Both the position numbers and the translations under genes were made by a program. Below, piece after piece: positions 1-5,783 of a stretch of 5,783 bases of DNA. The first letter of the stretch is position 1. Each line of letters starts with the position of its first letter. The DNA is from Massilia sp. UBA2709 (GTDB lineage Bacteria; Pseudomonadota; Gammaproteobacteria; Burkholderiales; Burkholderiaceae_D): assembly GCA_002354135.1 (NCBI GenBank), contig DEKZ01000088.1, positions 1 through 5,783 of the forward strand. The letters run 5' to 3'. The notes below the pieces were generated by a model. The model saw only the letters and a program-made list of their open reading frames with translations. It was not told where the DNA came from and made no database searches.

Positions 1-10
1 ATTGCAGTCC

Positions 11-1147
11 TCAATGTGCGGGGCCCGGCCGGGGCGACGGCGGTGGCGTGCGCGCTCCACCCGGCGCATTGCCCGGCACCGCGCCGCCCGGCGTGCCCGG
101 CACGCCCGCCTTCACGTCGTCGTACCACAGCCCGTGGTGGGCCTTGGCCCAGTTCTCGTCGACGGTGCCGTGGCGCATGGCTTCGTAGGCGCCCGGCGTG
201 CCCCAGGTGCCGATGTAGATGTGGCCCATCGCCGCCGCGACATACAGGGTGGCGCCGATGATGTGCAGGTAGTTGGCCACCTGCAGGACATAGCGGGTCT
301 GGCCGAAATTCACGAAGTTCAGGACCAGGCCGGTGATCGACATCACCAGGCCCAGCAAGGTCACGCCGAACCAGAACCAGCTCTTCTCGCCGGCGTTGAA
401 GTAGCCGGCCGGCACGTGCTTGTGCGAAATCAGCCCGCCGCCCTCCTTCACCCATTGCCAGTCGGTCCGGTTGTAGAAGTTGCGGCGCACGAAGGTGAAG
501 AACATCACGATCGAACACAGGACGAACAACGGCCCGATGAAGTTGTGCACGTACTTCAGGATGTAGGCGACCCAGGAATAGAAGTTGTGGCCCATCCAGG
601 GCAGCAGGATCTTCTTGCCGAAGGTGAGGATCAGTCCCGAAATGGCGAGCAGGATGAAGCTGATCGCGGTCGCCCAGTGGACCTGGCGCTCCCAACGGGT
701 GAAGCGCTGCAGCTTGCGCCCGGACTGCGGCTCTTCGCGCGCCGGCCCGATGGTCTTGTAGAACAGGATGATCAGGAGCGGCACGACGATCAGGATGGTG
801 CCGGCGATCGAGGCGATCGGGCCGTTGCGCAGGACACGCCAGGTATTGCCGCCGCGCTGGACGATGACGTTGCCCTCGCTCGCGCCGTACTGGCCGAGGA
901 AGTGGCGGTCCATGTGCACGCGGCCGGACGCCGATGACATCAGGCCCGGCTCGCGTTGATGCGAATCGGCCTCGATCTGCAGCATGGTCTGTTCTTCGGC
1001 ATAGGCCGGCTGGGCGCGCTCGTTCGGCACCGCGGCCCAGGCGCTGGACAGGCTCAGCGCGAACAGCAGGGTCAGCAGCTGCAGCGCCAGCAGCGGGGCC
1101 AGCCTGGCGCGCAGGGAAAACAGGTTCGCTCGCATATCCGCTCGCAT
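11..1147 (-). CDS. fdhC: formate dehydrogenase cytochrome b (gamma) subunit, N-terminally extended
   Basis: A 378-residue integral membrane diheme cytochrome b that takes electrons from Fdh3B and reduces quinone. A signal peptide (about 1-38, cleavage near AWA|AV) leads to a periplasmic domain (about 40-108). Membrane segments lie near 111-130, 158-176, 197-220, 257-279 and 290-312. The core from about 150 matches FdnI-type subunits. The heme ligands are probably H157, H201, H295 and H309; the H295/H309 spacing of 14 equals that of H155/H169 in E. coli FdnI. FdnI has 217 residues and four helices, so the signal, the periplasmic domain and the first helix here are extra. The last ~30 residues are a Pro/Gly-rich tail. 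ATG 1147 has GAGGAG 6 bases upstream. An in-frame ATG at 1135 within a 12-base direct repeat is a weaker alternative. The symbol follows Wolinella/Shewanella usage and is not the formate transporter FdhC. Confidence 0.94.
   Translation of the reverse strand: MRADMRANLFSLRARLAPLLALQLLTLLFALSLSSAWAAVPNERAQPAYAEEQTMLQIEADSHQREPGLMSSASGRVHMDRHFLGQYGASEGNVIVQRGGNTWRVLRNGPIASIAGTILIVVPLLIILFYKTIGPAREEPQSGRKLQRFTRWERQVHWATAISFILLAISGLILTFGKKILLPWMGHNFYSWVAYILKYVHNFIGPLFVLCSIVMFFTFVRRNFYNRTDWQWVKEGGGLISHKHVPAGYFNAGEKSWFWFGVTLLGLVMSITGLVLNFVNFGQTRYVLQVANYLHIIGATLYVAAAMGHIYIGTWGTPGAYEAMRHGTVDENWAKAHHGLWYDDVKAGVPGTPGGAVPGNAPGGARTPPPSPRPGPAH
1124..1147 (-). repeat. 12-base direct tandem repeat at the gamma-subunit start codon
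   Basis: Read on the minus strand, ATGCGAGCGGAT is followed at once by ATGCGAGCGAAC. Ten of twelve bases match. The encoded protein begins MRAD-MRAN. Each copy carries an in-frame ATG; only the first is properly spaced from GAGGAG (6 bases against 18). Confidence 0.8.
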
Positions 1148-1153
1148 AATCGG

Positions 1154-1159
1154 CTCCTC
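1154..1159 (-). promoter_or_regulatory. ribosome binding site of the gamma subunit, overlapping the lipoprotein stop
   Basis: GAGGAG on the minus strand, 6 bases before ATG 1147. It shares bases with the TGA stop of the lipoprotein gene (1158-1160), so ribosomes finishing that gene would sit on this site. This favours ATG 1147 over ATG 1135. Confidence 0.7.
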
Positions 1160-1373
1160 AAGGATTGGCGCGGTTGTATTCGTTCTGCTTCTGGTTGCGG
1201 TTCAGGATCGTCGCCGACCATGCCAGGCGGTCGTTGTGGAAATGCGTCTGGAAATGACGGTTGTCGTCCTTGCCGGCATATTCGCCGCGAATCCACTCCG
1301 GGTGCTGGTCCACTTCCAGGCAGCCAGTCAGCAGCAAGGGAAGCAGGAGGATGAGGTAGTTGGCCTTCTTCAT
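1158..1373 (-). CDS. small predicted lipoprotein within the formate dehydrogenase operon
   Basis: A 71-residue protein. A lipoprotein signal peptide is clear: KK at 2-3, hydrophobic run 6-15, and lipobox LLTGC with C18 as the lipidated residue. Residue 19 is Leu, not Asp, so by the E. coli +2 rule it would go to the outer membrane, though that rule is not universal. The mature part is about 54 residues, hydrophilic, with no further cysteine and a His-rich patch (HFQTHFH, 40-46), ending in NRNQKQNEYNRANP. I do not recognise a domain, and no function is assigned. Its ATG overlaps the fdh3B stop (ATGA, 1370-1373), implying translational coupling; AAGG lies 8 bases upstream. The gamma gene follows after 10 bases. 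The placement between Fe-S and cytochrome b genes suggests a periplasmic assembly, anchoring or structural role in the complex, by inference. The coding call is supported by the signal, the coupling and the tight fit between neighbours. Confidence 0.82.
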   Translation of the reverse strand: MKKANYLILLLPLLLTGCLEVDQHPEWIRGEYAGKDDNRHFQTHFHNDRLAWSATILNRNQKQNEYNRANP

Positions 1374-2053
1374 TGTGGGAACCTTTCTCCGCCGTTCTGG
1401 AAGTCACCGATATCCTGGTTCTCACGCGGCAGGTCGCCCTTGGCCTGGATCTCGCCGCCGCGCTTCGGGCGGCCGTAGGCGATCTTCCAGCCCCACAGCT
1501 CGGGACCATAGCCACGGGTTTCCACGCGCTGGCGGTAGATGTCGGCGATCAGGTTGGCTTCGCCGCCGAGCAGGGCCTTGGTGCCGCACATTTCGGCGCA
1601 GGCCGGCAGCTTGCCTTCGGCGATGCGGTTGCGGCCGTACTTCTTGAACTCGGCTTCCGAGGTGTCCGGTTCCGGGCCGCCGGCGCAGAAGGTGCACTTG
1701 TCCATCTTGCCGCGGTGGTTGAACAGGCCGCTGCCGGCGAACTGGGGCGCGCCGAAGGGGCAGGCGTAATAGCAGTAGCCGCAGCCGATGCACTGGTCCT
1801 TGCTGTGCAGGACGATGCCGTCCTCGGTGTGGTAGATGCAGTTGGTCGGGCACACCGCCAGGCAAGGCGCGTCGGTGCAGTGCATGCAGGCGACCGACAC
1901 CGAGCGCTCGCCCGGCACGCCGTCGTTGATCGTGACCACGCGGCGGCGGTTCACGCCCCAGGGCGTTTCGTGTTCGTTCTTGCAGGCGGTAACGCAGCCG
2001 TTGCAGTCGATGCAACGCTCGGTATCGCAAATGAACTTCATCCTCGCGGCCAT
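1370..2053 (-). CDS. fdh3B: formate dehydrogenase iron-sulfur (beta) subunit, four [4Fe-4S] clusters
   Basis: A 227-residue ferredoxin-like electron-transfer subunit that relays electrons from FdhA to the cytochrome b subunit. Sixteen cysteines fall into four groups by linear order: C14/17/20/24 (CxxCxxCxxxC), C56/59/64/68 (CxxCxxxxCxxxC), C88/91/94/98, and C120/123/152/156. As in DmsB/FdnH-type proteins, groups probably exchange a ligand in the fold. C9 and C72 are extra cysteines. There is no signal peptide, so export with FdhA through Tat is inferred. Unlike E. coli FdnH (about 294 residues), there is no C-terminal transmembrane helix: the tail after about 170 is hydrophilic and ends ENQDIGDFQNGGERFPQ. 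I chose ATG 2053 because AGGAGG lies 5 bases upstream; the ATG at 2041 (MKFICD) would be 17 bases from that site. The gene lies 50 bases after fdhA, and its TGA overlaps the lipoprotein start as ATGA. Confidence 0.95.
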   Translation of the reverse strand: MAARMKFICDTERCIDCNGCVTACKNEHETPWGVNRRRVVTINDGVPGERSVSVACMHCTDAPCLAVCPTNCIYHTEDGIVLHSKDQCIGCGYCYYACPFGAPQFAGSGLFNHRGKMDKCTFCAGGPEPDTSEAEFKKYGRNRIAEGKLPACAEMCGTKALLGGEANLIADIYRQRVETRGYGPELWGWKIAYGRPKRGGEIQAKGDLPRENQDIGDFQNGGERFPQ

Positions 2054-2058
2054 GTCAG

Positions 2059-2064
2059 CCTCCT
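2059..2064 (-). promoter_or_regulatory. strong ribosome binding site of fdh3B
   Basis: A consensus AGGAGG on the minus strand, 5 bases before ATG 2053, and the strongest Shine-Dalgarno in the window. It selects ATG 2053 over ATG 2041. The rest of the 50-base gap (2054-2103) holds no clear hairpin or promoter. Confidence 0.75.
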
Positions 2065-2103
2065 CTGCTCTGATTTCTTGGTTTGCCTGTCATGCCCGCC
2101 GGG

Positions 2104-4938
2104 TCAGGCGCGAACCACGCGGCACATCGATACCTTGGTTTCCTGCATCATCGTCACGGCGTCGTAACCGTAGGTCCAGCCCGTGTTGATGGCTTCGCCG
2201 CGCACCGTCGGCGCGCCGTCCTCGGGGTAGTGTTTTTCCAGGTCTTCGCCCATCCACCAGCCGCCGAAGTGGAACGGCGCCCATACCAGGCCGATCGGCA
2301 CGCGCTCGGTGACCATCGCCATCATCTTCAGGCGCGCGCCGGTGGGCGTCTCGACCCAGACGTATTCGCCGATGCGGGCGCCGATCTGGGCCGCGTCCTT
2401 CGGATTGATCTCGACGAACATGTTCTGCTGCAGCTCGGCCAGCCAGGGGTTGGAACGGGTCTCCTCGCCGCCGCCCTCGTATTCGACCAGGCGGCCCGAG
2501 GTCATGATCAGCGGGAAGTCCTTCGAGTAGTCCATCGCCTGGACCGCCTTGTAGAGCGTCGGCAGGCGCAGGAAATTCGCCTTGTCGTCGTAGGTGGGGT
2601 ACTTCGCGACCAGGTCGCGGCGCGGCGACATGAGCGGCTCGCGGTGGGTCGGCACCGGGTCGGGGAAGTTCCAGACGTTGCAACGGGCCCGGGCATTGCC
2701 GTAAGGCGCGCAGCCGTGGGAAATGACGACCCGGATGATGCCGCCGGAGTTGTCGGTCTTCCAGTTCTTGCCTTCAGCCATTGCCTGCTCGGCCGGCGTC
2801 AGTTCGTTCCACCAGCCCAGCTTTTTCAGGAACACGTGGTCGAACTCGGGGTAGCCGACGTCGAGCTGGCTGTCCTTGTTGGTCGAGCCGTCGGCCGCCA
2901 GCAGGCTCACGCCGTTGTGCTCGACGCCCCAGTTGGCGCGGAACGGCAGGCCGCCCTCGGCCACGCTCTTGTTCAGGTCGTACAGGATGGGGGTGCCGGG
3001 GTGCTTCATCTCCGGCGTGCCCCAGCACGGCCACGGCAGGCCGTAATAGTCGCCCTTGCACGGGCCGTGGTCGGCGCGCAGCGTGGTCGGGTTGAAGGTG
3101 TGCTTGTTCTCCATATGGAGCTTCAGACGCTCCGGCGAGCAGCCCGTATAGCCGATGGTCCAGCACGAGCGATTGATCTCGCGCAGGATATCCTCGACCA
3201 CCGGCTCGTTGTGCACGACCTTGATGTTCTTGCACAGTTCGTTGTGGAAGCCGAGCTTCTTCGCGAACAGGTACATGATCTCGTGGTCGGTCTTGCATTC
3301 GAAGAGCGGCATGATGACGCGCTCGCGCCATTGGATGCTGCGGTTCGAGGCGGTGCACGAACCTTGCGTTTCGAACTGCGAGGCGGCCGGCAGCAGGTAG
3401 ACGCCGTCGGTGCGGCCGTGCATCGAGGCGGTCATGCTCGGATACGGGTCGATCACGACCAGCATGTCGAGCTTCTGCATGGCCGCCTTCATGTCGGGCA
3501 GGCGGGTCTGGCTGTTCGGCGCGTGGCCCCAGTAGAACACGGCCCTCAGGTTCGACGGCTGGTCGACATACTGGTTTTGTTCATTCACAGCGTCGAACCA
3601 GCGCGACACCGTGATGCCGGGCTTTTCCATCAGCTCCTTCGAGCCGAAGCGCGACAGGATCCAGTTGTAGTCGACGCCCCAGACGTTGGCGAAGTGCTTC
3701 CAGGCGCCTTCGGCCAGGCCGTAGTAGCCGGGCAGCGAGTCGCCGTTCGGGCCGACGTCGGTCGCGCCTTGCACGTTGTCGTGGCCGCGGTAGATGTTGG
3801 CGCCGCCGCCGGGCACGCCGATGTTGCCCAGCGCCAGCTGCAGGATCGAGAGCGCGCGCACGTTGGCAGTGCCGACGTGGTGCTGGGTGATGCCCATGCA
3901 CCAGACCACCGAGGATGGACGGTTCTTGGCCAGCATCTCGGCCGCGGTGCGCACCGTCGCCTCCGGCACGCCGGTGATGTCGGACACCTTGTCGGGCGTC
4001 CATTTGGCCACTTCCTTGCGCACGTCGTCCATGCCGTAGGTGCGCGCGGCGATGAATTCCTTGTCTTCCCAGCCGTTGTTGAAGATGTGCCAGAGGATGC
4101 CCCAGACCAGCGGGATGTCGGTGCCGGGGCGCACGCGCACGTAATGGTGGGCGAAGCGCGCGGTGCGCGTGAAGCGCGGGTCGATCACGATCATCTTCGC
4201 GCCCAGTTCCTTCGCGTGCAGGAAGTGCAACATCGAGATCGGGTGGGCCTCGGCCGGGTTCGAGCCGATGAAGAGCACGGCCTTGCTGTAATGCAGGTCG
4301 TTGAACGAGTTCGTCATCGCGCCGTAGCCGAAGGTCTGGGCCACGCCCGCGACGGTGGTCGAGTGGCAGATGCGCGCCTGGTGGTCGCAGTTGTTCGAGC
4401 CCCAGAACGAGACCCATTTGCGCAGCAGGTAGGCCTGCTCGTTGTTGTGCTTCGAGCTGCCGATCACCATCAGGGCGTCGGGACCGGACTTCTGGCGCAG
4501 CTCGAGCAGCTTGTCGCCGATCTCGTTGATCGCCTGGTCCCAGGAGATGCGGGTGTACTTGCCGTTCACCAGCTTCATCGGGTAGCGCAGGCGGTGTTCG
4601 CCGAAGCCGTGCTCGCGCACCGAGGCGCCCTTGGCGCAGTGGGCGCCCATGTTGATGGGCGAATCGAAGGCCGCCTCCTGGCGCACCCAGACGCCGTTGG
4701 CCACCACCGCCTCGACCGAGCAGCCGACCGAGCAGTGGCTGCAGACGGTGTGCTTGATCTCGGTCTTGACCGGCGCGTCGGCCACCGGATCGGCGGCCTG
4801 GGCCGGTTCGATGACGTTCAACGGCAGCTGGCGCGCCAGTGCGCCGGCCCCGGCCGCGACACCGGCGCCGACCAGGAACTTGCGCCGCTTCAGGCCCCGA
4901 ACGGCGCCTTCCTTGCTCGAACTCTTCACTAACGACAT
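2104..4938 (-). CDS. fdhA: formate dehydrogenase catalytic (alpha) subunit, Cys-type, Tat-exported
   Basis: A 944-residue molybdopterin oxidoreductase that oxidises formate to CO2 in the periplasm. The Tat signal is RRKFLVGAG (18-26), with a hydrophobic run to about 40 and a likely cleavage after AQA (46-48). The N-terminal [4Fe-4S] cluster is held by C66, C69, C73 and C101, with K103 in the usual electron-relay place. The metal ligand is C191 followed by H192 (DHQARICHSTT), aligning with Sec140-His141 of E. coli FdhF. R384 in IYRGHDNVQGATDVG matches the active-site Arg of FDHs. MGD-binding segments include VLFIGSNPAEAHP (221-233) and the C-terminal domain from about 808 (LIMTSGRLVEYEGGG; WAPFHFGGWW 886-895). 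The start ATG has GGAGAG 5 bases upstream. E. coli FdnG is 1015 residues with Sec, whereas this protein is shorter and reads TGC at the catalytic codon. Cofactor metal (Mo or W) cannot be told from sequence. Identification is very secure. Confidence 0.97.
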   Translation of the reverse strand: MSLVKSSSKEGAVRGLKRRKFLVGAGVAAGAGALARQLPLNVIEPAQAADPVADAPVKTEIKHTVCSHCSVGCSVEAVVANGVWVRQEAAFDSPINMGAHCAKGASVREHGFGEHRLRYPMKLVNGKYTRISWDQAINEIGDKLLELRQKSGPDALMVIGSSKHNNEQAYLLRKWVSFWGSNNCDHQARICHSTTVAGVAQTFGYGAMTNSFNDLHYSKAVLFIGSNPAEAHPISMLHFLHAKELGAKMIVIDPRFTRTARFAHHYVRVRPGTDIPLVWGILWHIFNNGWEDKEFIAARTYGMDDVRKEVAKWTPDKVSDITGVPEATVRTAAEMLAKNRPSSVVWCMGITQHHVGTANVRALSILQLALGNIGVPGGGANIYRGHDNVQGATDVGPNGDSLPGYYGLAEGAWKHFANVWGVDYNWILSRFGSKELMEKPGITVSRWFDAVNEQNQYVDQPSNLRAVFYWGHAPNSQTRLPDMKAAMQKLDMLVVIDPYPSMTASMHGRTDGVYLLPAASQFETQGSCTASNRSIQWRERVIMPLFECKTDHEIMYLFAKKLGFHNELCKNIKVVHNEPVVEDILREINRSCWTIGYTGCSPERLKLHMENKHTFNPTTLRADHGPCKGDYYGLPWPCWGTPEMKHPGTPILYDLNKSVAEGGLPFRANWGVEHNGVSLLAADGSTNKDSQLDVGYPEFDHVFLKKLGWWNELTPAEQAMAEGKNWKTDNSGGIIRVVISHGCAPYGNARARCNVWNFPDPVPTHREPLMSPRRDLVAKYPTYDDKANFLRLPTLYKAVQAMDYSKDFPLIMTSGRLVEYEGGGEETRSNPWLAELQQNMFVEINPKDAAQIGARIGEYVWVETPTGARLKMMAMVTERVPIGLVWAPFHFGGWWMGEDLEKHYPEDGAPTVRGEAINTGWTYGYDAVTMMQETKVSMCRVVRA

Positions 4939-4943
4939 GTCTG

Positions 4944-4949
4944 CTCTCC
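4944..4949 (-). promoter_or_regulatory. ribosome binding site of fdhA
   Basis: GGAGAG on the minus strand, 5 bases before ATG 4938, within the 19-base gap after the Tat-signal protein. The gap is too short to hold a promoter, which supports co-transcription. Confidence 0.6.
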
Positions 4950-4957
4950 GGGATCGC

Positions 4958-5206
4958 TCACCAGTAGGCGGCGGTTTGGTAGTAACGGCGAATGTGCTCG
5001 GTCTCGTGGTAGCCGCGCTTGACCTGGGGCTTGGCGGCCTCGGCAGGCTTCATTTCGGGCTTGGCCTCGGCGCCGCCGGCCACCGCGGCCAGCGCGCCCA
5101 GCGGCGCGGCCTTCAGGAAATTGCGGCGCGCCGGGTCGGGCTTTCTATCGGCCGCGTGCTGCACCGCTTGTGCGTGTGCTTGTACGTCTGCGTGATCGCG
5201 TTCCAT
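4958..5206 (-). CDS. small Tat-signal protein of formate dehydrogenase operons (FdhX-like)
   Basis: An 82-residue protein. Residues 1-26 are polar and His/Asp-rich; a twin-arginine motif follows (RRNFLK, 27-32), then a short hydrophobic stretch (33-45) and a possible cleavage site near AEA (46-48). After an Ala/Lys/Pro linker, it ends in YHETEHIRRYYQTAAYW. This plan, a Tat signal plus an aromatic 'H.R.YY..A' tail, is that of the 'formate dehydrogenase region TAT target' family, called FdhX in Shewanella-type clusters. Its molecular role is unsettled; an accessory or structural role with the exported FDH is inferred. I chose ATG 5206 because GAGGA lies 7 bases upstream. An in-frame ATG at 5242 would add 12 residues and overlap the chaperone gene by 8 bases; its upstream sequence is a poorer ribosome site. 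There are no cysteines, so it carries no Fe-S cluster or c-type heme. It lies 19 bases before fdhA. Confidence 0.85.
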   Translation of the reverse strand: MERDHADVQAHAQAVQHAADRKPDPARRNFLKAAPLGALAAVAGGAEAKPEMKPAEAAKPQVKRGYHETEHIRRYYQTAAYW

Positions 5207-5213
5207 CGCATCG

Positions 5214-5218
5214 TCCTC
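5214..5218 (-). promoter_or_regulatory. ribosome binding site of the Tat-signal protein
   Basis: GAGGA on the minus strand, 7 bases before ATG 5206, in the 28-base gap after the chaperone stop. It decides the start: the alternative ATG at 5242 has only a weaker GGAAGAA-like stretch within the chaperone coding sequence. Confidence 0.65.
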
Positions 5219-5234
5219 GGTTCGCTGGGTTGGG

Positions 5235-5783
5235 TTAATCATCGAGTTCTTCCACCGCGAAGCCCACGGCTTCGATCTCCAGCAGGGCCTCCACGAAGTC
5301 GGCCACCACCTTGTAGAAATTCGCGCCTTGCGCATTGCGGATGTCGTCCAGGCAGCGCTCGTACCAGGGCGCGATGCGCGCGTCGAAGAAGGCCTTCTGC
5401 TCGTGCAGGGGCTGGCGCCGGATGCCGGGACCGCCCGCGATCAGCACGCGCATGGTCTCGCACAGCGCGCCGAGATGGTCCTCGAATTCGGCGACGCCGC
5501 GCACCCGGCCAATGCCGAAGCGCGCCAGGTCGCTGCGCAGCTCCGCCAGCGGGGTGTCGTTCATGAAGCCGGACAGGTAGAGCGATCCGTAGGGATTCAG
5601 GGTCGGCGTGCCGTCGCTGACGAACAGGGTGTCGAACTCCTCGGCCACGCCCTGGGCATCCATCACGCCGGAGGCCAGCACCAGCTTCTCCCAGGCTCGC
5701 TCCAGGCCCGGCTCGCCGCCTTCGGCGAGGATGGGGTCGGCCGCGGCAAGCTGCCCCAGCAGGACTTCGCCCGGCGCCGCCAG
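5235..5783 (-). CDS. TorD/DmsD-family molybdoenzyme chaperone, 5' end cut by window edge
   Basis: The frame stays open to the right edge, so the true start is outside; 182 residues are visible. An internal GTG at 5681 is unlikely to be the start because coding-like sequence continues upstream of it. TorD-family proteins are all-helical cytoplasmic chaperones of roughly 200 residues that bind the Tat signal and apo-form of a molybdoenzyme until its cofactor is inserted. Supporting segments, numbered from the window edge, are YGSLYLSGFMNDTPLAELR (65-83), the EDHLGALCETMRVLI helix (101-115), and QKAFFDARIAPWYERC (129-144) followed by a FYKVVADFVEALLEIE helix (156-171). The FF...I.PW pattern is typical of the FDH-linked branch. 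No signal peptide or membrane segment is visible. It is the first gene seen in the operon, 28 bases before the Tat-signal protein. The likely client is FdhA, by inference. Family assignment is confident; the exact client is not proven. Confidence 0.88.
   Translation of the reverse strand: MAAPGEVLLGQLAAADPILAEGGEPGLERAWEKLVLASGVMDAQGVAEEFDTLFVSDGTPTLNPYGSLYLSGFMNDTPLAELRSDLARFGIGRVRGVAEFEDHLGALCETMRVLIAGGPGIRRQPLHEQKAFFDARIAPWYERCLDDIRNAQGANFYKVVADFVEALLEIEAVGFAVEELDD

Noticed and set aside
2..937. 311-codon plus-strand open frame antisense to the gamma gene
   Set aside because: Low-complexity Arg/Ala/Val/Asp composition and no recognisable domain; the opposite strand encodes a clear cytochrome b. 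It is a shadow frame.
2055..2093. Twelve-codon minus-strand mini-frame between fdhA and fdh3B, ending one base before the fdh3B ATG
   Set aside because: It could look like a leader peptide, but it has no good ribosome site, no run of regulatory codons and no hairpin nearby. In a 50-base gap this is easily chance.
2095..2103. CCCGGCGGG just after the fdhA stop, considered as a terminator stem
   Set aside because: The arms are four bases with a one-base centre and no U-tract follows on the minus strand, so it cannot form a useful terminator hairpin.
1373..2167. 264-codon plus-strand open frame antisense to fdh3B
   Set aside because: It mirrors the four-cluster ferredoxin-like gene and shows no family features; again a composition effect.
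2083..4932. 949-codon open frame on the plus strand, antisense to fdhA over nearly its whole length
   Set aside because: Its protein is rich in Val, Ala, Arg, Asp and His with no domain or signal, and it mirrors a highly conserved gene. In GC-rich genes with G/C at third positions, stop codons rarely occur in the matching antisense frame, so this is expected by composition.
5207..5242. Alternative start of the Tat-signal protein at ATG 5242, overlapping the chaperone gene
   Set aside because: The extra 12 residues are not typical of the family as I recall it, and the GAGGA site at 5214-5218 fits ATG 5206 at 7 bases. The upstream ATG remains possible but less likely.

Overview
The window is one tightly packed, minus-strand operon for a membrane-bound, periplasm-facing respiratory formate dehydrogenase. 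In transcription order (right to left) it holds: a TorD-family assembly chaperone cut by the right edge; a small Tat-signal protein of the FDH-region 'TAT target' type (FdhX-like); the catalytic molybdopterin subunit FdhA; the four-cluster ferredoxin-like subunit Fdh3B; a 71-residue predicted lipoprotein; and the cytochrome b gamma subunit. All six read the same way. They are separated by 50 bases or fewer, and one pair overlaps by ATGA, so they look like a single transcript whose promoter lies beyond the right edge. No rRNA, tRNA, CRISPR array, mobile element or convincing terminator is visible, and no stretch over 300 bases lacks a gene.

How the parts work together, from family knowledge: FdhA is folded with its Mo/W-bis-pyranopterin cofactor and [4Fe-4S] cluster, checked by the TorD-like chaperone, and exported by Tat. 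Fdh3B has no signal of its own and is expected to travel with FdhA. Formate is oxidised to CO2 in the periplasm. Electrons pass through the FdhA cluster and the four Fdh3B clusters to the two b hemes of the gamma subunit, and on to quinone. The catalytic position of FdhA is cysteine (C191), not selenocysteine, so no Sec machinery is needed.

The unusual parts lie around membrane attachment. Fdh3B ends without the C-terminal transmembrane helix of E. coli FdnH. The gamma subunit is far longer than FdnI, having a signal peptide, a periplasmic N-terminal domain, an extra membrane helix and a Pro/Gly-rich tail. A small lipoprotein gene sits exactly between them.

The sequence is strongly GC-rich. 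Its gene order and proteins resemble the Cys-type FDH clusters of Betaproteobacteria (Burkholderiales, perhaps an Oxalobacteraceae/Massilia-like organism). The taxonomic guess is from memory of such clusters and is not proven here. The GC bias also opens long antisense reading frames, which I treat as shadows.
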